From: a gamma proteobacterium NOR5-3
GTDB taxonomy: Bacteria; Pseudomonadota; Gammaproteobacteria; Pseudomonadales; Halieaceae
DNA: 64,000 nt
Direction of reading: 5' to 3'
NCBI GenBank assembly: GCA_000158155.1
Contig: DS999409.1
Location: 196,725-260,724, forward strand
The notes below the pieces were generated by a model, which worked only from the letters and a program-made list of their open reading frames with translations, did no database searches and was not told the DNA's origin. Shown here piece after piece: positions 33,588-41,216 of the stretch. The stretch's first letter is position 1, and each line of letters begins with the position of its first letter. Position numbers and translations under genes: made by a program.

Positions 33588-35932
33588 TCGTTGTTGGCCG
33601 TTCCGTAGATTTGGTCTTCAAGATCGCGGATCGCCTGCTCATAAGCCGCTTTGCCGCCAAAGACAGAGTTGATGATTTCGACCGGCGTGCCGATGTCGCT
33701 AAACGGTTTCAGCTTCAGCACCTTGGCCTGTTCAATGCTGGTGACGCCTTCGTCAGCATATTTGTCGAGCAGGGCTTCGAGCACGGCGCGGGCGCGCTCG
33801 CCATACTTGGCGAAATAGTCCCGCTTCTTGACCTTCTCGGCCCGCTCGCGGCGCGTCAGGGGCGGCTGGTCGTAGGCGACGTGGCATAGCAGGTCGAAAT
33901 CGCCGACGTCGCGGCCCACCTCTTCGGCGAGGTTTGCCAGCAGGATACCGCGCTCTTCAAGCTCGTCGATGATGGCCTGTTTACGGTCGCTTGCCTGCCA
34001 TTTGCGAATGAACTCATTCAGCGAGCGGTATTCCTCGTGCATCTGCTTTCTGGTGAACTCGCGATAGGATTCGGTGATCAGTTGACCATCCGGTCCCAGG
34101 AACTCGATACGCTCCGCGATGATCCGGGCATCAACGCCGGTGACCCTGATCTTGGTGACGCCTGTGGTGTCGTCCTCGTCGTCATCTTCGAAGTCGTCAT
34201 CATCGCCGGGGTCCGGCGGAACGATGGGATCATCCGGGTCCGGCTCGTAAATAACCACGGGATCGCCATCGAAATCCGGATCGCGGAAGAGCTCGGTCGC
34301 CTTCTTGAAATCCATGATGTTGAAGAAGTATTTATTGTTCTGTTCATCGATCCGGGTGCCGCGCCCGATGATCTGCTTAAACATGGTCATCGAGTTAATC
34401 GTGCGGTCGAGGACGATCAGCTTGCAGGTCTTCGCATCAACGCCGGTTGTCAGTAGCTGCGAGGTTGTGGCGATGACAGGGTATGGCTCTTCCGGGTCGA
34501 TGAAGCGATCCAGTTCAGCTTTGCCTTCCGGGCTGTCGCCCGTGATGCGCATGACGTATTTTGAGTTGTTGCGGGCGAGGTCGCCTGCTGCGTTGACGAT
34601 TGCCTTGCGCATGCGCTCGGCGTGATCGATGTCTTCGCAAAAGATGATGGTTTTCGACATCGGGTCGGTCGCGTGCAGGAACTGCATCACCCGGTCGGCA
34701 ACAAGCTTTGTGCGCTTGTTCAGGACCAGAATGCGGTCCATGTCCTTTTGATTATACTCACGCTCTTCAATCTCGTTGCCCAAGTCGTCCAGCATGCCGG
34801 GCGGCGGGGTCCATCCTTCGATGTCGCGATCGATATCGATGCGAATAACCTTGTAGGGAGCCAGGAAGCCGTCTTCGACCCCCTGCTTCAGGCTGTAGGT
34901 ATAAACTGGTTCGCCGAAATAGGTGATGTTGGAGGCGTACTTCGTTTCTTTCGGTGTGGCCGTCATTCCAAGCTGAATCGCGCCAGAAAAGTATTCTAGG
35001 ATTTCGCGCCAGGCGGCGTCTTCCGCTGCGCTTCCCCGGTGACATTCGTCGATAATAATTAGGTCGAAAAAGTCAGGCGATACGGATTTGAACGCTTTGT
35101 CGGAAGGATTCGGTCCCGTCAGAGCCTGATACAAACCGAGATGAATCTCGTAAGCTGGATCAATTTTGCGATCCGCGATCTTGGTCATCACCGCGCCGAA
35201 AGGCTTGAAGTCATTCACCAGCGTCTGATTGACGAGGATGTTTCGATCCGCAAGGAAGAGGATGCGTTTGGCTTTTCCGGCCTTCCACAAGCGCCAGATA
35301 ATCTGAAACGTTGTGTAGGTCTTCCCTGTGCCGGTTGCCATGACCAGCAGAAGGCGTCGCTGGCCCTTGGCGACGGCCTCAATAACCCGGTTGATCGCCT
35401 CCACTTGATAGTAGCGCGGCTCCTTTTCACCCGCGTCAGCGTGATAAGGTTGAGCGACTAGGGCGACTTCAGGCTCTGCGATGTTGCGGTGTCGCTTGTA
35501 CCGTTCCCAAAGCTCGCTCGGATCCGGGAAGGCACCCAGATCAAACTCGTATTCGATGGGCTGACCTTCGGCAGCGGCTTTGTCATGGGCCGCAAAAGCG
35601 TCCCCGTTCGAGCTGAACGCACTCGGCACATCGAGGATTTCGGCGTAGCCCAAAGCCTGTTGAATGCCGTCGGATACGCCGTGTTTGTTGTCCTTTGCTT
35701 CGACAACAGCAATTGGAATCGACGGCTTCCAGTAGAGGACGTAGTCGGCAAACTTGCGCAGCTTCTTGTTTCGTGACGACAGATTTCCGCGAACGACAAC
35801 CGGCCCGGGTGTCAGGGTCACTTCTCGGCGGATTTGCAAAAACTGGTCCCAGTTTGCCTCTTTGATTGCAGGTGTAATGAACAGATCGCAGATATCTGTT
35901 TCACTCAGGAGCCGTTTTTCTTCCTTATCCAT
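33584..35932 (-). CDS. hsdR: Type I restriction system endonuclease/translocase HsdR
   Basis: 782 residues from the ATG at 35932, which has GGAG five bases upstream. An upstream GTG at 36043 would add 37 residues with no homology-like features. The N-terminal nuclease domain has 'FADYVLYWK' and 'AVVEAKD', the PD-(D/E)XK residues. SF2 helicase motifs follow: Walker A 'MATGTGKT', motif II 'IIDECHRG', motif III 'GMTATP' and motif VI 'QIIGRGTR'. The C-terminal EcoEI-R-like part has a very acidic linker ('[15 protein letters not shown]'). It is the first gene of the operon and translocates and cleaves unmodified DNA with HsdMS. Confidence 0.94.
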   Translation of the reverse strand: MDKEEKRLLSETDICDLFITPAIKEANWDQFLQIRREVTLTPGPVVVRGNLSSRNKKLRKFADYVLYWKPSIPIAVVEAKDNKHGVSDGIQQALGYAEILDVPSAFSSNGDAFAAHDKAAAEGQPIEYEFDLGAFPDPSELWERYKRHRNIAEPEVALVAQPYHADAGEKEPRYYQVEAINRVIEAVAKGQRRLLLVMATGTGKTYTTFQIIWRLWKAGKAKRILFLADRNILVNQTLVNDFKPFGAVMTKIADRKIDPAYEIHLGLYQALTGPNPSDKAFKSVSPDFFDLIIIDECHRGSAAEDAAWREILEYFSGAIQLGMTATPKETKYASNITYFGEPVYTYSLKQGVEDGFLAPYKVIRIDIDRDIEGWTPPPGMLDDLGNEIEEREYNQKDMDRILVLNKRTKLVADRVMQFLHATDPMSKTIIFCEDIDHAERMRKAIVNAAGDLARNNSKYVMRITGDSPEGKAELDRFIDPEEPYPVIATTSQLLTTGVDAKTCKLIVLDRTINSMTMFKQIIGRGTRIDEQNNKYFFNIMDFKKATELFRDPDFDGDPVVIYEPDPDDPIVPPDPGDDDDFEDDDEDDTTGVTKIRVTGVDARIIAERIEFLGPDGQLITESYREFTRKQMHEEYRSLNEFIRKWQASDRKQAIIDELEERGILLANLAEEVGRDVGDFDLLCHVAYDQPPLTRRERAEKVKKRDYFAKYGERARAVLEALLDKYADEGVTSIEQAKVLKLKPFSDIGTPVEIINSVFGGKAAYEQAIRDLEDQIYGTANNE

Positions 35933-36190
35933 TGCTGCTCCGGGGCCAAGCTCTCTAACCATCTTTGGTATTGAATTGTCGTGCAAAAACAACCCTTTGC
36001 GGCGAAATCTATAACCGAGGTTGTCAAAGAAGTCCTCGTCCACATTCTTCAGGTACAGGATTGATTCGTCCCGGCAGCGGATATTGTAACGCAGCGGCCC
36101 GCCGGATTTTCATTTTGTGCACCCTTGACTCAGGCGTATGCCGGTTGGCATGTACCCGCAGACAATCTTCCAGGGCTCTTCAACATTCAC

Positions 36191-36318
36191 GGGGGACACC
36201 GGGGCTCATTAAACTGAATTTGCGGAAACGGTTTAATGGAGAACTCCCGATGTCTCACGCAGGCGCGACCACCGACCCATAGTCGAATGGTCAAACCCAT
36301 AGAAAAGCTATAAAAATC
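36191..36318 (+). repeat. Dispersed repeat, copy C (full length), overlapping att
   Basis: The first half (36191-36262) closely matches copy A, and the whole aligns with copy B. Its second half from 36269 is the non-tRNA part of the right attachment repeat, so the left attachment repeat contains only the second half of this element. The 36044-36190 stretch before it, upstream of hsdR, shows no gene. Confidence 0.75.
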
Positions 36319-36370
36319 AGGAAGATGGTGGGCCCAGTAGGACTTGAACCTACGACCAATCGATTATGAG
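36269..36370. repeat. Right attachment-site repeat
   Basis: The partner of 12138-12239 (102 bp, one mismatch). Positions 36326-36370 are inside the intact tRNA-Ile gene. Positions 36269-36325 are its 3' flank. Confidence 0.93.
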
Positions 36371-36402
36371 TCGACTGCTCTAACCAACTGAGCTATGGGC
36401 CC
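36326..36402 (-). tRNA. tRNA-Ile (CAU anticodon, ileX-like)
   Basis: 77 nt with an encoded CCA. The acceptor stem GGGCCCA/TGGGCCC is perfect, with discriminator A. The anticodon loop CTCATAA gives CAU. The arms fold normally and the sequence closely follows the E. coli AUA-reading tRNA-Ile2 ('GCGACTCATAATCGC' like stem-loop), not elongator or initiator tRNA-Met. The CAU should be modified to lysidine by TilS. Its 3' half is the integration target of the island. Confidence 0.93.
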
Positions 36403-36424
36403 CAAGAGAATGTTGCGACGCGAG

Positions 36425-36430
36425 ATTATA
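36425..36430 (-). promoter_or_regulatory. Candidate -10 of tRNA-Ile promoter
   Basis: On the minus strand TATAAT is followed by a GC-rich discriminator (CTCGCG), typical of stringently controlled stable-RNA promoters, about 23 bases before the tRNA 5' end. No clear -35 hexamer is visible. Confidence 0.55.
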
Positions 36431-36484
36431 GGGGATCACAGTCCCGTGCGCACCGGCTTTTGAACTTGAATCTATCGGCAAAAA

Positions 36485-36508
36485 AAACGCCCCGCGAGGG
36501 GGGCGTTT
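36485..36508 (-). terminator. Intrinsic terminator of the sulfatase gene
   Basis: On the minus strand AAACGCCCC pairs with GGGGCGTTT and is followed by a T-run. It lies just downstream of the sulfatase stop. Confidence 0.85.
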
Positions 36509-36531
36509 CTCATTGAAGCCTGACGACGGAG

Positions 36532-38082
36532 TTATTTGTCGCCCGCACCTCTTTTTACGGATTCCATGACTTTTTCCAGGTTAAAGCTGCCGGGTTCTTG
36601 CCGCGGGGGGAACTCCTTAAAACTTTGCAACCAGTTAGCGATGTAGGCACCCGCTGGAGCAAAGGCAAACATGTGCTCTACCCACCAACGCTGGTAGCCC
36701 ATGGAGTTCTCGGCTTCCGCTCGCTCAAAGGGGTCCATACGGAGGTTGGTCAGTGACGGTGCGCGAAGTACTTCAAAAGGTGTGGTCCACACCTTGTAAC
36801 CTTCTTCGGGCTGCTTCAGGAATGTGACCTTCCAGTCGTTGTAGCGCAGCGCCGCAACGCTCCCGTCATCGGTCCAGTAGATGAACTCTTCGCGCGGCCA
36901 TTCGGCCTCGCCCTTGAGTGCCGGTATCAGGTTGTAGCCGTCAAGGTGCGCCTTGAACGTCTTGCTACCCACTCTGCGCTTTTTGAGCAGATCTTCTTTG
37001 ACGGTTTCGTCGCCCGCAGCAGCAAGCAGCGTAGTTAGCATGTCTTCGTGCGCTGCGATCTCGTTATTGATCGTGCCTGGCTCGATCACCCCGGGCCAGC
37101 GCATAACGGTAGGAACGCGGTAGCCGCCTTCCCATTGCGTATTTTTCTCGCCGCGGAACATGGTGGTGCCGCCGTCAGGCCAGGTGAAGGTCTCTGCGCC
37201 GTTGTCCGTGGAGTACATCACGATGGTGTTGTCGGCTATGCCCAACTCGTCCAGCTTGGCCAGAAGTTCGCCGACCATGGCGTCGTGCTCGACCATACCG
37301 TCGGCATACACGCCGTAGCCCGTTACACCCTCAGAAGCTTCTTTGAGGTGGGTGAAGATGTGCATGCGGGTGCTGTTCCACCAAACGAAGAACGGCTTGT
37401 CAGCTGCGACAGCTCTATCGATGAAGTTGAGTGCGGCTGCGGTAGTTTCTTCATCGACAGTTTCCATGCGCTTTTTGGTCAGCGGGCCGGTATCTTCAAT
37501 GCGACCGTCGGCATAGCTGTGAATGACGCCACGAGGACCGAAGTTCTTACGAAACTCCGCGCCCTTGGGGTAATCAGGGTTTTCTGGTTCTTCTTCGGCG
37601 TTCAGGTGATACAGGTTGCCAAAGAACTCATCAAAGCCGTGCTCCGTGGGCAGCATGCGATCAAGGTCCCCAAGGTGGTTCTTGCCAAACTGACCCGTCA
37701 TGTAGCCAAGGGGCTTGAGTAGCTCCGCAATGGTGGGGTCTTCATCGGTCATGCCTTCGGGCGCGCCGGGCAGGCCAACCTTTGTGAGTCCCGTGCGGAT
37801 CGGCGACTGACCGGTGATGAATGCGGCGCGTCCTGCGGTACAGCTTTGCTGGCCATACCAGTCAGTGAACAACGCACCTTCTTTGGCGATTTGATCGATG
37901 TTCGGCGTACGGTAGCCCATCATGCCCTGGTTGTAGGCGCTGATATTAAAGCCGCCGATATCGTCACCCCATAAAACGAGGATGTTGGGCTTCTTCTCGC
38001 TGTCTTGGGCATATGCAGCCCCGCTGACAAGGCCGATAGCCGTCAAGGCGCAGCAAGCTATTCTTTTTAAATGCATTTTCAT
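36532..38082 (-). CDS. Exported arylsulfatase
   Basis: 516 residues. A signal peptide covers about residues 1-25 (ending AAYA). The sulfatase fold shows metal ligands 'LWGDDIGG' (D40, D41), the formylglycine site 'CTAGR' (C81, R85) and 'YSTDNGAE' near the middle for the second Asp/Asn metal ligands. It hydrolyses sulfate esters in the periplasm after conversion of C81 to formylglycine. The substrate is unknown. The motif has Ala where the classic CxPxR has Pro. It is a lone gene with its own terminator. The maturase is not in this window. Confidence 0.9.
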   Translation of the reverse strand: MKMHLKRIACCALTAIGLVSGAAYAQDSEKKPNILVLWGDDIGGFNISAYNQGMMGYRTPNIDQIAKEGALFTDWYGQQSCTAGRAAFITGQSPIRTGLTKVGLPGAPEGMTDEDPTIAELLKPLGYMTGQFGKNHLGDLDRMLPTEHGFDEFFGNLYHLNAEEEPENPDYPKGAEFRKNFGPRGVIHSYADGRIEDTGPLTKKRMETVDEETTAAALNFIDRAVAADKPFFVWWNSTRMHIFTHLKEASEGVTGYGVYADGMVEHDAMVGELLAKLDELGIADNTIVMYSTDNGAETFTWPDGGTTMFRGEKNTQWEGGYRVPTVMRWPGVIEPGTINNEIAAHEDMLTTLLAAAGDETVKEDLLKKRRVGSKTFKAHLDGYNLIPALKGEAEWPREEFIYWTDDGSVAALRYNDWKVTFLKQPEEGYKVWTTPFEVLRAPSLTNLRMDPFERAEAENSMGYQRWWVEHMFAFAPAGAYIANWLQSFKEFPPRQEPGSFNLEKVMESVKRGAGDK

Positions 38083-38198
38083 GAAAGTGTCCTTGATGCC
38101 TATACATCGCTTAGTTTTTAGCCGGACGAAGTGTAGCAGTTATTCAGGCCGGGGATCCCCTTAGGGACTCTTCAGGAGGTATTGGACAGTCGTTGGAG

Positions 38199-38723
38199 TT
38201 ACTCACTAAACATGTCGTGGGTAATGCCCTGAACTTCCACGCGGACGTCGTCACCGATAGTGATAAGCCCGCTTTGAATAATCCGGCAACATAAACCACC
38301 ATGCCCGAGCATCGCGGCAACCCCGCCTTTACCCAGCGCCGTCTCCATGCGCGAGCAGGGATGGCAAAGGGCGCCTGCTTCGAACAGTGCATCACCAATA
38401 GAGAAGCGCTGGTAGCGTAGGGCGTGGAGATTGATGCCGGATATCACGAGGTTTCTTCTCAGCACTCCCGGATCAATGTCCTCCATGCCCAGAAAATGCG
38501 CGGTTTGCTGTATGAACTCTCGAGAGATCACGGTGACTTGCCGGCCCGACCCCGGGGTTTTATCGACGCGGTGATCGCCTTCCAGTCCCCGGTTTGCGAT
38601 GGCAAGCACAGATGCTGGGGTGGCCAGGGGCGCGCGCCGCTCGGTTCGAAGCCCAATCCACTCCAGGGAACCGGGAGGCAGGTCCTTGGCAAAACGATCC
38701 AAGAGGTTTACGCGTTTGCTCAT
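38199..38723 (-). CDS. MOSC-domain protein
   Basis: 174 residues. It begins 'GSLEWIGLRTERRAPL' and contains 'NRGLEGDHR', 'GRQVTVISREFI', 'RRNLVISGINLHALRYQRFSIGDALFEAGALCHPC' and 'GLITIGDDVRV'. This is the MOSC (molybdenum cofactor sulfurase C-terminal) beta-barrel with its conserved Cys in 'LCHPC'. Stand-alone MOSC proteins such as YiiM handle molybdenum-cofactor or N-hydroxylated-compound chemistry; the exact substrate is not assigned. It is divergent from the methyltransferase gene at 38831. Confidence 0.88.
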   Translation of the reverse strand: MSKRVNLLDRFAKDLPPGSLEWIGLRTERRAPLATPASVLAIANRGLEGDHRVDKTPGSGRQVTVISREFIQQTAHFLGMEDIDPGVLRRNLVISGINLHALRYQRFSIGDALFEAGALCHPCSRMETALGKGGVAAMLGHGGLCCRIIQSGLITIGDDVRVEVQGITHDMFSE

Positions 38724-38830
38724 GCTGTTTGTACAACTCCGGTGAGGGTGACTGCTGGCTTAGGCCTGTAGCGGTGAGCCGATCATCTGCTAACACGCGT
38801 ACTTAACGATAATAGATTTGGGGTGGTGTT

Positions 38831-39562
38831 GTGAGATTACCGTACGGATTTACGTTTTTGTTCTTGTGGTGTATCACCGCTGCCGGTTGCTCGGCAGATT
38901 CGGGCGCGACCGATGATGGCGTATACGAATTCAAAACGGCCAGCCGCGATGGTATCGGCAAGGTCTACATGGGACGGGAAATATCTCACGTTATGGGGCA
39001 TTTGGGAGCCGGCTGGTTAGAGCGTCCCGAAAGGGAGCGACTTGAGCGCACAGATTTGCTCATCGACCGCCTGCCTCTGCGCCCTGATCACCACGTTGCA
39101 GATATTGGTGCCGGCACCGGCTATTTCACGTTTCCCGTGGCTGCGCGCGTGCCGGACGGGCAGGTCTACGCTGTCGATATTCAGCCCGAGATGCTGGCGA
39201 TGCTTAGCGATCGATCCAGGTCTTTGTCCGTAGACAACGTAACAGCGGTATTAGGCAGCGAAACAGCGCCCAATCTGTCGCCTGGCAGTATCGATGTCGC
39301 TTTTATCGTGGATGCCTACCATGAGTTCTCGCACCCTCGAGAGATGGGTCTGGCGTTGGCCGACGCTCTGCGACCCGGCGGAAAGCTCATCCTCATTGAG
39401 TATCGGGCCGAGGACCGCTCCGTTCCCATTAAAGCGCTCCACAAAATGAGCGAAGCGCAGGTTCGCCGCGAGATGGAGGCCATTGGCCTTACGTGGATAG
39501 TTACCGAGGACTACCTGCCGCAGCAGCACGTCCTCGTTTTCGCTAAGCCAGACAAAAGCTAG
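38831..39562 (+). CDS. Lipoprotein-type class I SAM methyltransferase
   Basis: 243 residues from a GTG start. The N-terminus is a lipoprotein signal with lipobox 'TAAGC', so Cys20 would be lipidated and the enzyme exported. The mature part is a Rossmann methyltransferase with motif I 'VADIGAGTGYFTFPVA', 'QVYAVDIQPEMLAML' (acidic loop) and 'DVAFIVDAYHEF'. Export of a SAM-dependent enzyme is puzzling because SAM is cytoplasmic, though similar sequences are known in environmental Proteobacteria. The substrate is unknown. It is convergent with the acyltransferase gene 29 bp away. Confidence 0.8.
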   Translation: MRLPYGFTFLFLWCITAAGCSADSGATDDGVYEFKTASRDGIGKVYMGREISHVMGHLGAGWLERPERERLERTDLLIDRLPLRPDHHVADIGAGTGYFTFPVAARVPDGQVYAVDIQPEMLAMLSDRSRSLSVDNVTAVLGSETAPNLSPGSIDVAFIVDAYHEFSHPREMGLALADALRPGGKLILIEYRAEDRSVPIKALHKMSEAQVRREMEAIGLTWIVTEDYLPQQHVLVFAKPDKS

Positions 39563-39590
39563 CGGTCAGTGCCGGGAGTTACGCTCCGGT

Positions 39591-41165
39591 CTAGGCGCGC
39601 TTCTTTGCGGTCGCCGCCGTTGCTGCTCGCTTGGGTTTTACTTTTGCACGAGCTTTGGTGGCTGTTTTGGGCCTGGACGCCTTGATTGTGGTTTTTGCTT
39701 TTGCTTTTGCTATGGTTTTCGCGGGGGATGGTTTACGCCGCGTTGCGGGGCGGCTGCCAAGCGTTGCCAACTTGAGCTCTTCAAAGCTGTCCATCAGGCA
39801 GTCACGATAAAAATCCGGGTCCGGCATCATCTCCCGGCAGCTCGTTGCAGAGATACTGAACTCACCGCAATAACTGCTGATCACATGAAATAAGCCGACG
39901 CCATCCGCTACCGGGCCCGTACCAAAGTTCGACAGCATTCGCGCGCCGGTGTTGTAGAGCGGTACCTGGGGTCCGGGAACGTTAGTAATCACGCAGTTGT
40001 AGATAGGGTTGATTTGGTTGACCAGACCCCAGCGACTTGCCAGCCGCGCCGCCTGAGCCGTTAGGGTGCTGGGAATGAACTGCGAGTAATCCGTCATGGT
40101 CTTGGCACCCACCGCGTTGCTGTATTCCTTTGCGGTCTGGGTCCCTTCATGTACGGCAATCAGCCGTTCTCTGGCATCGGCTACATCGCTGCGGATCTTC
40201 ACGGCCATGGTGGAGACAATATTGCCTCCCGTACCCTTTTCTTTGGTGTCGCGAACGTTTACCGGGGCCATGGCTACCAACGACTGATCGGGCAGCTCAT
40301 TGTGTTTTTCGAGATATTTACGCATGGCGCCACCGACGATGGTCAGAGCAACATCGTTGACGGTTGCGCCCGGCACCGCATTTTTTATGGCTTTGACGTC
40401 GTCCAAAGGCAGACTCACCGCGTTAAAAACTCGGTAAGCCGATACCGTGCCATTAAAGCGTACCCGAGGAACCGAGCCTACACGCTTAAGGTCCCCTCTG
40501 CGTAGCTGCATAAATACTTTGGCAAAGCCGGGGACCGTATTGCGAGCGACGGATATAAACCTAAGAGGTTGGCGAAGCCCGTTTACCTGTGCGCGGGTTA
40601 ACAGACTCAAGGTGCTGGGATCGCGGTCCGGCCGGGTAATTACAGACTTAGGCTCGACGTGAGCGTCGGCGGTCAGGTCGTGAATGGCTGCGGTGATCTC
40701 CATCCCCGATGCTCCATCGACTGCGGCATGGTGCATCTTGGTGAACAACGCGAAGCAACCCTTGGGGTAGCCCTCAACGTTGTCGAGGCCCTCGATGACA
40801 TACATTTCCCACAGCGGACGGGACCGGTCCAGTGAGCGCGCGTGAATCCGCGAAATCAAAATGCACAGCTGGCGCCAGTCACCCGGTGCCGGCAGTGCAA
40901 CGTGACGGATATGAAACTCCGGGTCGAAGTCGCCCTCGTCAATCCAGTAAGGATGGTCAAGGCCCAGAGGGACTTCTTTGAGTCGACGGGTAAGGCTTGG
41001 TATACCTTTTACCCTGTTGGCCGTGCCTTCAAGAATCTGCTTAAAGCGAACCTTGCCCTCGGGCGCAGTTTCCTGGGTGTAGATATACAGTCCGGAAATG
41101 TGCATGGGTGAGTTCGGTGTTTCTAGATACAAAAAGGACGCGTCGAGTCCGCTGAGCTGCTGCAT
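39591..41165 (-). CDS. Wax ester synthase / diacylglycerol acyltransferase family
   Basis: 524 residues. The N-terminal half has the WS/DGAT active-site motif 'HHAAVDG' (HHxxxDG). The C-terminal half has 'NVRDTKEKGTGGNIVSTM' and 'ITNVPGPQVPLY', which are family hallmarks. It esterifies fatty acyl-CoA with alcohols or diacylglycerol, making storage lipids at the membrane. The last ~55 residues are an unusual Lys/Ala/Thr-rich tail (KAKAKTTIK ... KAATAATAKK-like) resembling histone H1-type tails. The gene follows the GMC oxidoreductase pair in the same orientation by about 50 bp. Confidence 0.9.
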   Translation of the reverse strand: MQQLSGLDASFLYLETPNSPMHISGLYIYTQETAPEGKVRFKQILEGTANRVKGIPSLTRRLKEVPLGLDHPYWIDEGDFDPEFHIRHVALPAPGDWRQLCILISRIHARSLDRSRPLWEMYVIEGLDNVEGYPKGCFALFTKMHHAAVDGASGMEITAAIHDLTADAHVEPKSVITRPDRDPSTLSLLTRAQVNGLRQPLRFISVARNTVPGFAKVFMQLRRGDLKRVGSVPRVRFNGTVSAYRVFNAVSLPLDDVKAIKNAVPGATVNDVALTIVGGAMRKYLEKHNELPDQSLVAMAPVNVRDTKEKGTGGNIVSTMAVKIRSDVADARERLIAVHEGTQTAKEYSNAVGAKTMTDYSQFIPSTLTAQAARLASRWGLVNQINPIYNCVITNVPGPQVPLYNTGARMLSNFGTGPVADGVGLFHVISSYCGEFSISATSCREMMPDPDFYRDCLMDSFEELKLATLGSRPATRRKPSPAKTIAKAKAKTTIKASRPKTATKARAKVKPKRAATAATAKKRA

Positions 41166-41216
41166 GGAAATTCCTTGTTATTGTGTGTCAGTCACTTTGT
41201 ACTGAGAAAATACGGG

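Larger units (their letters stand above)
12138..36370. mobile_element. 24.1-kb genomic island integrated in tRNA-Ile(CAU)
   Basis: The flanking 102-bp direct repeats are offset by exactly 24,131 bp, and the intact tRNA is at the right end. Inside are a tyrosine integrase, a prim-pol/helicase replication gene, a candidate iteron origin, a RadC-like protein and a type I restriction system. No terminase, capsid, tail, relaxase or type IV secretion genes were recognised. It is therefore an integrative element or satellite-like island, not a prophage or a self-transmissible ICE. The integrase lies 7.5 kb from the left repeat and 15 kb from the right one, which suggests a composite structure. Confidence 0.88.

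Noticed and set aside
32226..33608. 460-codon open frame antisense to hsdM
   Set aside because: It lies exactly opposite the clear HsdM gene. Such antisense frames are common in GC-rich genes, and the product matches nothing.
12138..36370. Prophage or conjugative element
   Set aside because: No capsid, portal, terminase, tail, lysis, relaxase or type IV secretion genes were found.
36325..36402. tRNA-Met assignment from the CAT anticodon
   Set aside because: The anticodon arm and body follow the AUA-reading tRNA-Ile2 pattern better than elongator or initiator tRNA-Met.
36932..37722. Long plus-strand frame inside the sulfatase
   Set aside because: It is antisense to a well-supported sulfatase with intact motifs.
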